From Sandaracinobacter neustonicus (GTDB taxonomy: Bacteria; Pseudomonadota; Alphaproteobacteria; Sphingomonadales; Sphingomonadaceae), in contig NZ_VFSU01000031.1 of NCBI RefSeq assembly GCF_006385875.1, positions 1 to 64,000 of the forward strand: a DNA stretch of 64,000 nt. The letters run 5' to 3'. This document shows positions 36,886 to 44,242 of the stretch, one piece after another. The position numbers were made by a program, and so were the translations under genes. How positions within the stretch are numbered: the stretch's first letter is position 1; the number at the start of each line of letters is the position of its first letter. The notes beneath the pieces were generated by a model. That model made no database searches and had not been told where the DNA came from. It worked only from the letters and a program-made list of their open reading frames with translations.

Positions 36886-37287
36886 TCACCCTTCGGCTGA
36901 AGGCTCAAACTCCAGCGCCACGCCGTTGATGCAGTAACGCAAGCCTGTCGGCGGCGGGCCATCGGGGAACACATGCCCCATGTGGCTGCCGCAATTGGCG
37001 CAATGCACTTCCACGCGGATCATGCCGTGGCTGGTGTCGCGCGTGGTTTCCAGCGCGCCTTCCACCGGCGTGTCGAAGCTGGGCCAGCCGGTGCCGCTTT
37101 CGAACTTGGTCGCGCCTTCGAACAGCGCCGCGCCGCAACCGGCGCAGCGGAACACGCCGGGGCGCTTTTCCCGCAATAGCCCGCAGCTGCCCGGCGCTTC
37201 GGTGCCATGCTGGCGCATGATGCGATATTGCTCGGGCGTCAGCTTTGCCCGCCATTCGGCGTCTGTCAGTTCAAAGGGAGTGCTCAT
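36886..37287 (-). CDS. msrB: Peptide-methionine (R)-S-oxide reductase
   Basis: A 133-residue enzyme repairing the R-epimer of methionine sulfoxide. The structural zinc is held by two CxxC pairs, CAGC and CANC. FESGTGWPSFDTPVEGA and SHMGHVF are signature elements, and the catalytic Cys is in LRYCINGVALEF. The conserved resolving Cys near the middle of some MsrB is replaced, so recycling may use the other type. The ATG overlaps the aroB stop by 4 bases, making it the third gene of aroK-aroB-msrB. Confidence 0.96.
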   Translation of the reverse strand: MSTPFELTDAEWRAKLTPEQYRIMRQHGTEAPGSCGLLREKRPGVFRCAGCGAALFEGATKFESGTGWPSFDTPVEGALETTRDTSHGMIRVEVHCANCGSHMGHVFPDGPPPTGLRYCINGVALEFEPSAEG

Positions 37288-38414
37288 GCCGCTTTCCTCG
37301 CCGCCGGTTGCACCGAAAGGTCCGCCGCCAGAAACGCTTCCACGCTTTGCAGCGACACATCCTTGGCCAAAAAGCTGTCGCCCGGCCCGCGCGCCAGAAT
37401 GAAGGGCAGCCCCTCTGCCGTGCGCTTTTTATCCTGCCGCATGTGCGCGATCAGGCGCGGCGCGGCATCTGCGGCGATGCCCGGTTCGCGCGGCCATGCC
37501 ATCATCCCCAGCGATTGCAGATGGCGGGTGAAGCGATCCGCATCCGCCTTTCTCATCAGCTTCGCGGCGGCGGAAAAGCGCAGCGCCTGCGCCATGCCGA
37601 TACCCACGGCCTCGCCGTGCAGCAGGCGGCTGGAAAAGCCCGTCTCCGCCTCCAGCGCATGGCCGAAGGTGTGGCCCAGGTTCAGCAGCGCGCGGATATC
37701 GTTGGTCTCGCGCTCGTCTGCGGCGACGATGGCCGCCTTGGCGCGGCAGCTTTGCGCCACCGCATGCGCCAGCACCTGCGCATCCTTGGCCAGCAGCCGT
37801 TCCGCATTGGCAAGGCACCATTCGTAAAAGGCCGGGTCTGAAATCAGCCCATATTTCACGATTTCGGCATAGCCCGCCTTCATCTCGCGCTCCGGCAGGC
37901 TTTGCAGGCAATCGAGATCGGCCCACACCGCCAGCGGCTGGTGGAACGCGCCCACCAGATTCTTCCCCGCCTTCGTGTTGATCCCGGTTTTCCCGCCGAC
38001 AGATGAATCGACCATCGCCAGCAGCGTCGTCGGCACCTGCACAAAGCCCATGCCGCGCTTCACGATAGAGGCCGCGAATCCCGTCAGGTCTCCGATCACG
38101 CCACCGCCCAGCGCGATCACCGCGTCTGACCGGGTCACTTCCAGTTCCAGCAGCCGGTCCACCAGCGCTTCCAGCGCGGCGAATCCCTTGGTCGTTTCCC
38201 CGGCAGGCAGGATGATGGGGATCACCTCGAACCCGCTCAGCCCGGCGGTCAGCCGCTCAAGATGCAGCTTTGCCACCGTCTCGTCCGTCACCACTGCCAC
38301 CCGGCGGCTTTTCACCAGCGCGGACAGCCGCGCCCCGGCGGAGGCCAGCACGCCGGGGCCGATGGCGATCCGGTAGCTTCGGTCGTTTAACGCAACGGGG
38401 ACTTCGATCATCAA
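37284..38414 (-). CDS. aroB: 3-dehydroquinate synthase
   Basis: A 376-residue NAD- and metal-dependent enzyme closing the first ring of the shikimate pathway. VIALGGGVIGDLTGFAAS binds NAD, and LLAMVDSSVGGKTGIN is the substrate loop. Metal ligands lie in the Glu of MKAGYAEIVKYGLI, NLGHTFGHALE, and LLHGEAVGIGM. Two consecutive ATG codons are possible at the start; the first overlaps the aroK stop. Coupled expression with aroK is standard. Confidence 0.97.
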   Translation of the reverse strand: MMIEVPVALNDRSYRIAIGPGVLASAGARLSALVKSRRVAVVTDETVAKLHLERLTAGLSGFEVIPIILPAGETTKGFAALEALVDRLLELEVTRSDAVIALGGGVIGDLTGFAASIVKRGMGFVQVPTTLLAMVDSSVGGKTGINTKAGKNLVGAFHQPLAVWADLDCLQSLPEREMKAGYAEIVKYGLISDPAFYEWCLANAERLLAKDAQVLAHAVAQSCRAKAAIVAADERETNDIRALLNLGHTFGHALEAETGFSSRLLHGEAVGIGMAQALRFSAAAKLMRKADADRFTRHLQSLGMMAWPREPGIAADAAPRLIAHMRQDKKRTAEGLPFILARGPGDSFLAKDVSLQSVEAFLAADLSVQPAARKAA

Positions 38415-38998
38415 ACTGCCTTCGAATCCCGGCCAATCAGCGCATGAAGGATGGCATTTACCGTCTCTTCATGCGGTCCGTCGGCCGAAATGATGTGAAT
38501 TGGCGCCTGCCTGTAGCAGGGCGCACGCAACTCCATCAACTCGCCAAGCACCTGTTTCGGGTCTTTTCCGATCAGCAAAGGGCGATGATTGCGCTTGGAA
38601 ACCCGTGCCGCCAGCGTTTCGATGGCCGCATCCAGCCAGATCGCGGTGCCTTCGTTCAGAATCAGCGCCCGCGTCTCAGCGTCCACGAAGGCACCGCCGC
38701 CGGTGGCGATGATCTTGTGTCCGCCCTCCATCAGCCGGCCGATCACCCGCCGCTCGCCGTCGCGGAAATGCGATTCGCCAAAGCGCGCGAAGATTTCGGA
38801 GATCGGCATTTGCGCCGCCACCTCGATCTCGGCGTCTGCGTCCACGAAGGGCCAGCGCAGTTTCGCCGCCAGCCGCTTGCCCACAGTCGTCTTGCCGCTG
38901 CCCATCAGCCCCACCAGAACGATGGGCCGCCGCCGCCAATCCGCGCGCACGCCGTCCACCCGGCGCACGCCGCGATGCCCCCGCGCGCTCGGCGGCAT
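38411..38998 (-). CDS. aroK: Shikimate kinase
   Basis: A 195-residue P-loop kinase phosphorylating shikimate. Walker A is VGLMGSGKTTVGKRL with Lys36. DADAEIE binds shikimate and magnesium, IATGGGAFVD is the second loop, and RPLL in NHRPLLIG closes the lid. About 20 extra residues precede the fold. The ATG at 38998 is used; a GTG 27 bases upstream is also possible. It is first in the aroK-aroB-msrB operon and diverges from the 604-residue exported protein, 48 bp away. Confidence 0.93.
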   Translation of the reverse strand: MPPSARGHRGVRRVDGVRADWRRRPIVLVGLMGSGKTTVGKRLAAKLRWPFVDADAEIEVAAQMPISEIFARFGESHFRDGERRVIGRLMEGGHKIIATGGGAFVDAETRALILNEGTAIWLDAAIETLAARVSKRNHRPLLIGKDPKQVLGELMELRAPCYRQAPIHIISADGPHEETVNAILHALIGRDSKAV

Positions 38999-39046
38999 GT
39001 CAGAGGGGGCTTCCACTGGCTTCACAGGCCCCGCTATAGGGGCCAG

Positions 39047-40861
39047 ATGCCAGCTTGCGCAAACGCCCCGATTGCCCGTGATACAGCCCCCCGCGTGACG
39101 GCACCGGCCACCGGATCGCGCCGCTGGATTCTGCTTCTGGCCGCAGCCCTGCTGCCAACAGCGCCGCTCGCCGCGCAGGCCCAGCCCGCGGGCGCGCCGA
39201 AATCGCTGCTGCCCGATGATATCGCGGAACCCGCCGCCCCCCAGCCGGGCACGGTGGAAGGCGCCGTGCAGATGGCCCCTTCCGCCCCAACGCCGCTGCC
39301 GGGGTTCGAGCCGCTGCCCACGGTCGCGCCGCCGCCACCCCCGCCGCCGGAGCCTGAACCCACCGACCCGCTGGCGGAACTGGCAGGCCCCACCGCGCAG
39401 CCGGAACGCGCCGGGCCGCTCAGCATCGGCAACGGCGGCTATCGCGCCGATCTGTTCACCGGCTCCGATGCGCGCTTCCTCACCGCGCTGCTCGCCCGGC
39501 TTGATCGCCCGCTCGCCAGCCGCTGGGGGCAGATTCTGCTGCAACGCGCGCTGCTGACGGCGGCGGATGCCCCCGGCCCGATCAACCCGGCGGACTGGGT
39601 TTCGGCCCGCGCCCGCGCCCTCGTCGCCATCGGCTCGGCGGCGGATGCGCACCGCCTCGTCTCGTCCATCGCGGTGGATCGCTACACCGTGCCGCTCTAT
39701 CATGCGGCGCTGCTCAGCTCTGCGGCGGCGGGCGACCCGATGGCGATGTGCCCGCTGTCGCCGCTCGCCCGCGTCCTCACCGAAAGCCCGGACTGGGCGC
39801 TGGCAGACGCCATGTGCCTGGCGATTCTGGGCGACGATGTGGGGGCCGCCTCGCAGTTCGATCAGCTGCGCCGCAAGCAGCAGATCACCGCGTTCGATAT
39901 CGGCCTCGCCGAACGCGTCGCCTCTGCCACCGGCGCGGGCCGTCGCGGCGCGAACCCGGAGTGGGACGAAGCCGCCTCCGGCCTCACGGCATGGCGCATT
40001 GGTCTTGCCAGCGCCGCCGGGCTTGAAATCCCCGCAAATCTGCTGACCGCTGCCTCGCCGCAGATGAAGGCCTGGTATGTCCGCCTGCCCGGCCCCGCGC
40101 TGGAAAGCCGCGCCGGCTTCGCCGCAGATGCCGCCGCCACCGGTGCGATCAGCACGGCGGAAATCAACCGCATCCTCGCCGCCGAAGCAGACGGTCTGAA
40201 CCCCGCCGCCGTCGGCCAAAGTCCCGGCGGCCGCCTGCGCAGCGCCAATGTCGCCGCCGCGCTGCCTGATCGCATCGCCGCGATGAAGGCGCTGTGGGGC
40301 CTCGCGCCCGCCAACTCGGCCGCCGCTTATGGCTGGAAAGTCGCCACCGCGCCCGCGGCCGCCCGCATCAGCCCCGACGCTGCCTTGTCGGCCGACGCGC
40401 CCGCGCTCGTCTCCAGCCTGCTCGCGGCCGGAATCGTTCCCATCGCCGAACGCTGGTGGCCCGTCCTCGCCAGCGCCGACAGCGATGACCGCGCCGCCGC
40501 ATGGGGGCCGCTCGCCGCCGCCTCGCCGCGCGTGCCGGTGGAAGGCGGCCTCTACAACGATTGGGCGAAAACCGTGCCCGCCCATCGCGCGCAACTGCTC
40601 GCCGCCGGGCTGGAAGGGCTGGGGCGCGGCAAGGTCGGCCCCGAACTCGCCCCGCTGGACAATGACTGGACCCGCGCGCTGGACCGCGCCGTCGCCGCCC
40701 GCCACCCCGGCGAAGTCATCGTGATCGCCACCAACGCCCTGCGCGGCAGCTGGGCCGAAGTCCACCCGGACCAACTCCGCCGCATCGCCCGCGCATTGGT
40801 CGCCATCGGCCACGCGCCCGAAGCGCGGCTGATCGTGGCGGAGGCCGCGACGCGGGGGTAG
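39047..40861 (+). CDS. Large exported protein of unknown function
   Basis: The ATG at 39047 gives 604 residues; a GTG at 39095 (588 residues) would give a tighter signal peptide. The signal is WILLLAAALLPTAPLAAQAQ. A Pro-rich linker follows (TVAPPPPPPPEPEPTDPLAE). Residues about 130-600 are almost wholly Ala/Leu-rich helices in short pairs, a solenoid-like pattern resembling tetratrico-type repeats without a clear consensus. I do not recognise the family. It is in the place next to aroK, divergently transcribed, and ends at repeat island 3. Confidence 0.75.
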   Translation: MPACANAPIARDTAPRVTAPATGSRRWILLLAAALLPTAPLAAQAQPAGAPKSLLPDDIAEPAAPQPGTVEGAVQMAPSAPTPLPGFEPLPTVAPPPPPPPEPEPTDPLAELAGPTAQPERAGPLSIGNGGYRADLFTGSDARFLTALLARLDRPLASRWGQILLQRALLTAADAPGPINPADWVSARARALVAIGSAADAHRLVSSIAVDRYTVPLYHAALLSSAAAGDPMAMCPLSPLARVLTESPDWALADAMCLAILGDDVGAASQFDQLRRKQQITAFDIGLAERVASATGAGRRGANPEWDEAASGLTAWRIGLASAAGLEIPANLLTAASPQMKAWYVRLPGPALESRAGFAADAAATGAISTAEINRILAAEADGLNPAAVGQSPGGRLRSANVAAALPDRIAAMKALWGLAPANSAAAYGWKVATAPAAARISPDAALSADAPALVSSLLAAGIVPIAERWWPVLASADSDDRAAAWGPLAAASPRVPVEGGLYNDWAKTVPAHRAQLLAAGLEGLGRGKVGPELAPLDNDWTRALDRAVAARHPGEVIVIATNALRGSWAEVHPDQLRRIARALVAIGHAPEARLIVAEAATRG

Positions 40862-40877
40862 GGCGGGGCGGGTTTTG

Positions 40878-41270
40878 TGCCTCCGGCGGCCAAGGGCTTT
40901 GCCCTTGGAACCCGTGCCAAGGAAATGATTTCCCTGCACCCTCTAAGTTGGCGTTGCGCCCCAACCCCAACGCCGTTCGAGTGATCAGATTCGATTGCCT
41001 GCGGCGCACCGCAACTCTCCCCTCCTGTAAGGGGGAGAGTTGGAGAGGGGGTGTCACCGCCGGGCCTGACCAACCAACCTCATCCCACCCCCAACCTCGC
41101 CACCCGCTCAGCCTGAGTCCTGAGCTTGTCGAAGGGTCGAAGGCCCCTGAGAGACTCCCCAACCTTCCCACGCCCACAACCGTCACCCCGGACTTGATCC
41201 GGGGTCCAGCTGTTCTTCGGCAAGGCTGGAGTTGAAAAGCCAGACCCCGGATCAAGTCCGGGGTGACGGT
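40878..41270. repeat. Composite repeat island 3 (modules A-B-C-D-E)
   Basis: Same order as island 1, at the convergent junction with rplI. A (40879-40958) has an extra CCAAGGGCTTTGCCCTTGG palindrome. B is 40981-41007 and C 41014-41056. D (41102-41150) contains internal duplications of TCCTGAG and GTCGAAGG. E (41181-41267) is again paired: two inverted copies of GTCACCCCGGACTTGATCCG flank TTGTTCTTCGGCAAGG-like spacer sequence, and the whole folds as one hairpin. F and G are absent. No gene is visible. Confidence 0.88.
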
Positions 41271-41330
41271 GAAAAACCACCGCGGATAAAACAGAAACGC
41301 CCCACCCGAACCCACAGCCCCCCAACGAGA

Positions 41331-41359
41331 AAGGGCCCCCGGTTTCCCGGAAGCCCCTT
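41331..41359 (-). terminator. Terminator of the rpsF-rpsR-rplI operon
   Basis: Read on the minus strand, AAGGGGCTTCCGG, loop GAAA, and CCGGGGGCCCTT form a 12-bp stem with two G-T pairs, 26 bases after the rplI stop. The stem is followed by TCTCGTT. The GAAA tetraloop is a stabilising type. Position and form support termination of the ribosomal protein operon. Confidence 0.6.
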
Positions 41360-41384
41360 CTCAAACCTCGCAAGGGCAGAACCC

Positions 41385-41981
41385 TTAGGCTTCGGTCGTT
41401 TCCTCGGCCGTGGCGTCGTCCTCGGGCAGGGTGCCCGGTTCGGCGCTGGCGTCGAATTCTTCCGTGAAGCCGGCTTCTTCCCGTTCGAACAGGTCGGCCG
41501 TCACGTCGACGCCCTTGGCCTGCAGTTCGGCTTCTTCCGGCGAACGGGCGACGTTCACCTTGGCGGAAACCGTCACTTCCGGGTGCAGCACCAGCTTCAC
41601 CGTGGTGATGCCCAGCGTCTTGATCGGCTTGTCCAGCACCACGGCGCTCTTCAGCACCTTGTGGCCGGATTCGGTCACGGCATCCGCCACGTCGCGGGCG
41701 GAAACCGAACCATACAGCGCACCGGCGTTCGAAGCCTGGCGGATCAGCACGACCGAAACCTCGGTCATGGTGGCGGCCTGCGCTTCGGCCGCTTCACGGC
41801 GCTTGGCGTTGTCGGCTTCGATCGTTGCGCGCTGCGCTTCGAACTTCGCCTTGTTGGCGTCTGTGGCGCGAAGCGCCTTGCCGCGCGGCAGCAGGAAGTT
41901 GCGCGCGAAGCCGGGCTTCACAGACACAACATCACCAATGCGGCCGAGCTTTTCGACGCGCTCAAGAAGGATCACATCCAT
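41385..41981 (-). CDS. rplI: 50S ribosomal protein bL9
   Basis: A 198-residue ribosomal protein, longer than the usual 148. The N-terminal domain is complete: MDVILLERVEKLGRIGDVVS, then VKPGFARNFLLPRGKA. The long central helix (residues 42-75) and the C-terminal domain (SVSARDVADAV, IKTLGITTVKLVLHPEV) follow. The extra 45 residues form an acidic C-terminal tail (DDATAEETTEA at the end). Such tails are common in sphingomonad bL9. It is the last gene of the operon. Confidence 0.96.
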   Translation of the reverse strand: MDVILLERVEKLGRIGDVVSVKPGFARNFLLPRGKALRATDANKAKFEAQRATIEADNAKRREAAEAQAATMTEVSVVLIRQASNAGALYGSVSARDVADAVTESGHKVLKSAVVLDKPIKTLGITTVKLVLHPEVTVSAKVNVARSPEEAELQAKGVDVTADLFEREEAGFTEEFDASAEPGTLPEDDATAEETTEA

Positions 41982-41993
41982 CGAATATGCTCC

Positions 41994-42218
41994 TTACTTC
42001 ACGAGATAGGGCAGCAGGCCGAGATGGCGTGCGCGCTTGATGGCTTGCGAAAGTTCGCGCTGCTTCTTGGCGGAAACCGCCGTGATGCGCGAAGGGACGA
42101 TCTTGCCGCGTTCAGAGACGAAGCCCTGCAGCAGGCGGATATCCTTGTAATCGATCTTCGGCGCATTGTTGCCCGAAAAGGGGCAGCTCTTGCGGCGACG
42201 GAAAAACGGGCGTGCCAT
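41994..42218 (-). CDS. rpsR: 30S ribosomal protein bS18
   Basis: A 74-residue protein that binds next to bS6 on the 30S platform. [15 protein letters not shown] opens it, followed by [20 protein letters not shown] and [20 protein letters not shown], all standard. The Cys in KSCPF is the remaining one of an ancestral zinc motif. It lies 3 bases after rpsF and 12 before rplI. Confidence 0.97.
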   Translation of the reverse strand: MARPFFRRRKSCPFSGNNAPKIDYKDIRLLQGFVSERGKIVPSRITAVSAKKQRELSQAIKRARHLGLLPYLVK

Positions 42219-42221
42219 GGC

Positions 42222-42677
42222 TTACCAGGCTCCTTCTTCAACCCGGGGGGCACGGTCCGGGCGGGGGCCGCGATCGCCGCGATCTCCACGCGGGCCACGA
42301 TCACCACGATCGCCCCTGTCACCACGCTCACCACGTTCGCCGCGCTCGGCACGGTCAGACTTCTTCATCATCGCGGACGGGCCGGTTTCCAGCGCGTCGA
42401 CACGGATGGTCTGATAGCGGATCACGTCTTCGTTCAGCGAAACCTGACGCTCCAGCTCCTGAATCGCAGGCGCCGGGGCCTCGATGTTCAGCAGCACATA
42501 ATGCGCCTTGCGGTTCTTCGCGATGCGATAGGCAATGGTGCGCAGGCCCCAATATTCGGTGCCCTTCACCTCACCACCCATGTCGGTGACAACCTTGGTA
42601 AACGCCTCTGTGAGGCTCTCCACCTGCGCAGGCGCCAGATCCTGACGCGCGAGGTAGACATGCTCGTAAAACGGCAT
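42222..42677 (-). CDS. rpsF: 30S ribosomal protein bS6 with charged repeat tail
   Basis: A 151-residue protein. The first 95 residues are the bS6 fold: [20 protein letters not shown], then [19 protein letters not shown] and the strand around YQTIRVD. Residues about 110-151 are a low-complexity tail built from repeated ERG, DRG and PRGDRG units. Many alphaproteobacterial bS6 carry such tails. In other bacteria bS6 tails are modified by RimK with glutamates, though that needs a terminal Glu-Glu, which is not at the end here. It is first gene of the operon. Confidence 0.95.
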   Translation of the reverse strand: MPFYEHVYLARQDLAPAQVESLTEAFTKVVTDMGGEVKGTEYWGLRTIAYRIAKNRKAHYVLLNIEAPAPAIQELERQVSLNEDVIRYQTIRVDALETGPSAMMKKSDRAERGERGERGDRGDRGDRGPRGDRGDRGPRPDRAPRVEEGAW

Positions 42678-42808
42678 GCGTGTCTCTCTTCCTCTGCCGA
42701 TCGCTGACCTCGCGGCGAATTCCGCGCATGGCCCCTCCGGCTATCTTGAAGCGGCGGGCCATAGGGGAAAGTCGGCGGCGAGGCAAGGGCGGGGGCTGAG
42801 CGTGGGGC

Positions 42809-42870
42809 TTTTTTGCCTCCGGCGGGCAGGGAAATGATTTCCCTGCACCCTCAACATTGGCGTTGTGCGC
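42809..42870. repeat. Free-standing A module
   Basis: TTTTTTGCCTCCGGCGGGCAG followed by the GGGAAATGATTTCCC palindrome and CCTGCACCCTC, then TTGGCGTTGTGCGCC, as at the left end of islands 1, 2 and 5. Here it stands alone, between rpsF and a codirectional A+T-richer gene. It shows that module A can exist, and perhaps move or be left behind, separately from the full array. The rest of the 293-bp gap holds the rpsF promoter region and no gene. Confidence 0.8.
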
Positions 42871-42970
42871 CATCCGGTCAAATGTACCATTGAACAGTGT
42901 TGATAGCCTGCAACGCTGACGGCTTGCCCTGATATTGATGTGACGAGAGCAAGGCGGACACTTTCAAACC

Positions 42971-43435
42971 TTATTTAAGAGAGTGTGTGATGTCCTCAAC
43001 ACGCTTGCAATGGTAAAGCGCTGTATGCGGCTCAGCAAATGCTGCGCTTTGAATGACTGCGTCCAGTGATTGCGCATGTATGCTGACCATGCGCCCGCTA
43101 TCTAAAAATAGAATTACAGTTCCTCTGTATTCTTCTGGAGGATACCATAGGAGATTGAGAATTTTGCCGGAAGTTGGCTCACTTGATGCGGGTATTCCTT
43201 GAAATTCTGAGCTATGGATGAATGTGTTTTTGTCAAAGTCGATCAAAATATTTCCTGTTATCCCTTCCGAAGTATCCGATTTCGTGCAGGAATTCCCGCG
43301 TTCGTTGCAATGCGTGGAGCTTCTGAAAGAGCATTTTAGTTTGAGATGATCTGTCCATTTCGCATCGGAAGATGCCAAGGTCGGCATGCCTGCCATAATT
43401 GCGACACTCGTGAATAGGATGTGGTCTGTCCGCAT
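42971..43435 (-). CDS. Small exported protein in an A+T-richer patch
   Basis: A 154-residue protein whose start follows AAGGAG. The N-terminus (MRTDHILFTSVAIMAGMPTLA) is a signal peptide. The mature part has several Cys (LKCSFRSSTHCNERGNSC and YHCKRVED) and a beta-rich centre (YRGTVILFLDSGRMVSIHAQ). I do not recognise the family. Codon use and base composition are clearly more A+T-rich than in the flanks, which points to recent acquisition. It lies beside a toxin-antitoxin pair. Confidence 0.65.
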   Translation of the reverse strand: MRTDHILFTSVAIMAGMPTLASSDAKWTDHLKLKCSFRSSTHCNERGNSCTKSDTSEGITGNILIDFDKNTFIHSSEFQGIPASSEPTSGKILNLLWYPPEEYRGTVILFLDSGRMVSIHAQSLDAVIQSAAFAEPHTALYHCKRVEDITHSLK

Positions 43436-43499
43436 TGTCAGATGACTCCTTGTTACTCAAAAGCCTATCGTTTCAGCGCGATACTCATATGATCAGAGT

Positions 43500-43796
43500 T
43501 CAGAAGGGGAACAGAATCGCGCTGTAGTTCCGCGCGCCGTGCAGGATGTGCAGAATCACGATCTTTCCGGGTTCGACGCGATAGAAAATCAGATAATCGC
43601 CATGGATACGCCGCCGTACGCCGGATGCCTCATAGCGTGCAACGAGCGGGAATCGCTCGGGCATATCCGCCAGTTCCGTGCATTTAATCCGGAGGTCGTG
43701 CAGGAAGCTCAACGCGCGCTGCGGGTTGTCCTGCGCGATATAGTCTCCGATCGCCTCAAGATCATATTCGGCTTCGGCCGACAGATGGACGATCAT
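43500..43796 (-). CDS. parE: ParE/RelE-type toxin
   Basis: A 98-residue protein of the ParE subgroup: LSAEAEYDLEAIGDYIAQDN opens the fold, with helices ending in RCTEL-like KCTELADMPERFP, then VRRRIHGDYLIFYRVEPGKI and VILHILHGARNY, the typical final strands. ParE toxins poison DNA gyrase; RelE relatives cut mRNA. The YRV and H-ARN pattern favours ParE. The ATG overlaps the antitoxin stop by 4 bases. Confidence 0.9.
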   Translation of the reverse strand: MIVHLSAEAEYDLEAIGDYIAQDNPQRALSFLHDLRIKCTELADMPERFPLVARYEASGVRRRIHGDYLIFYRVEPGKIVILHILHGARNYSAILFPF

Positions 43797-44050
43797 CTGT
43801 CAGGGGCGGCCATCGCACGATATTTTGCCTCCAGCCGATCAAACACGGTGTCCGCGGCGGCAGTTCGCCCGGCGTCGGCATCGGCCAGACCGCGCGTGAT
43901 CGAGGCATCAAGCGCCGCCAAACGCGTTTCCCGATCCTGAATCAGTCGCACCCCTTCGCGGAGAACCTCGCTTTTCGAGTTGTAGCGGCCGGTCGACACA
44001 AGGCTGGCCACGAACTGCTCAAGCTGCTGCCCCAGATCTGCGCTAATCAT
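43793..44050 (-). CDS. parD: ParD/CC2985-type antitoxin
   Basis: An 85-residue antitoxin. The ATG at 44050 has AGGAG 7 bases upstream; a TTG 6 bases earlier lies too close to that site. The N-terminal ribbon-helix-helix (MISADLGQQLEQFVASLVST, then GRYNSKSEVLREGVRLIQ) binds the operon promoter, and the C-terminal flexible part binds the toxin. It represses its own operon with ParE in known systems. It is directly upstream of parE. Confidence 0.9.
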   Translation of the reverse strand: MISADLGQQLEQFVASLVSTGRYNSKSEVLREGVRLIQDRETRLAALDASITRGLADADAGRTAAADTVFDRLEAKYRAMAAPDR

Positions 44051-44177
44051 CAGCAATCTCCTGCTGCCGCGACGGATAGTGCATTATCAACAGTTGATAA
44101 AGACTGTCGCGCAAGTTCGCGACATCATGCGGGCACGCAGCAGGCCGAAAGTCAGGGAAACCGGAGGAAATAGGGTG

Positions 44178-44222
44178 CAGGGAGCACGGCTCCCTGCCGG
44201 GGTGAAGGGGCAGAGCCCCTTC
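44178..44222 (-). terminator. Tandem hairpins after the NAD-GDH gene
   Basis: Two hairpins, GAAGGGGC-TCTG-CCCCTTC (44204-44222) and CAGGGAGC-CGT-GCTCCCTG (44178-44196), lie 20-65 bases after the NAD-glutamate dehydrogenase stop, read on the minus strand. Both match the G-type palindromes found in the composite islands and in the 23016 repeat. They probably end the long dehydrogenase transcript before the antitoxin promoter. Confidence 0.6.
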
Positions 44223-44242
44223 ATTTACTCCCCCCAAACCCG

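Noticed and set aside
38411-40939. Extended 842-codon frame for shikimate kinase
   Set aside because: The upstream 640 codons are antisense to the exported protein gene. Only the last 195 residues form the kinase.
42678-42800. bS6:bS18-binding leader upstream of rpsF
   Set aside because: CCG-containing stems exist, but I could not draw the conserved bulged structure with confidence.
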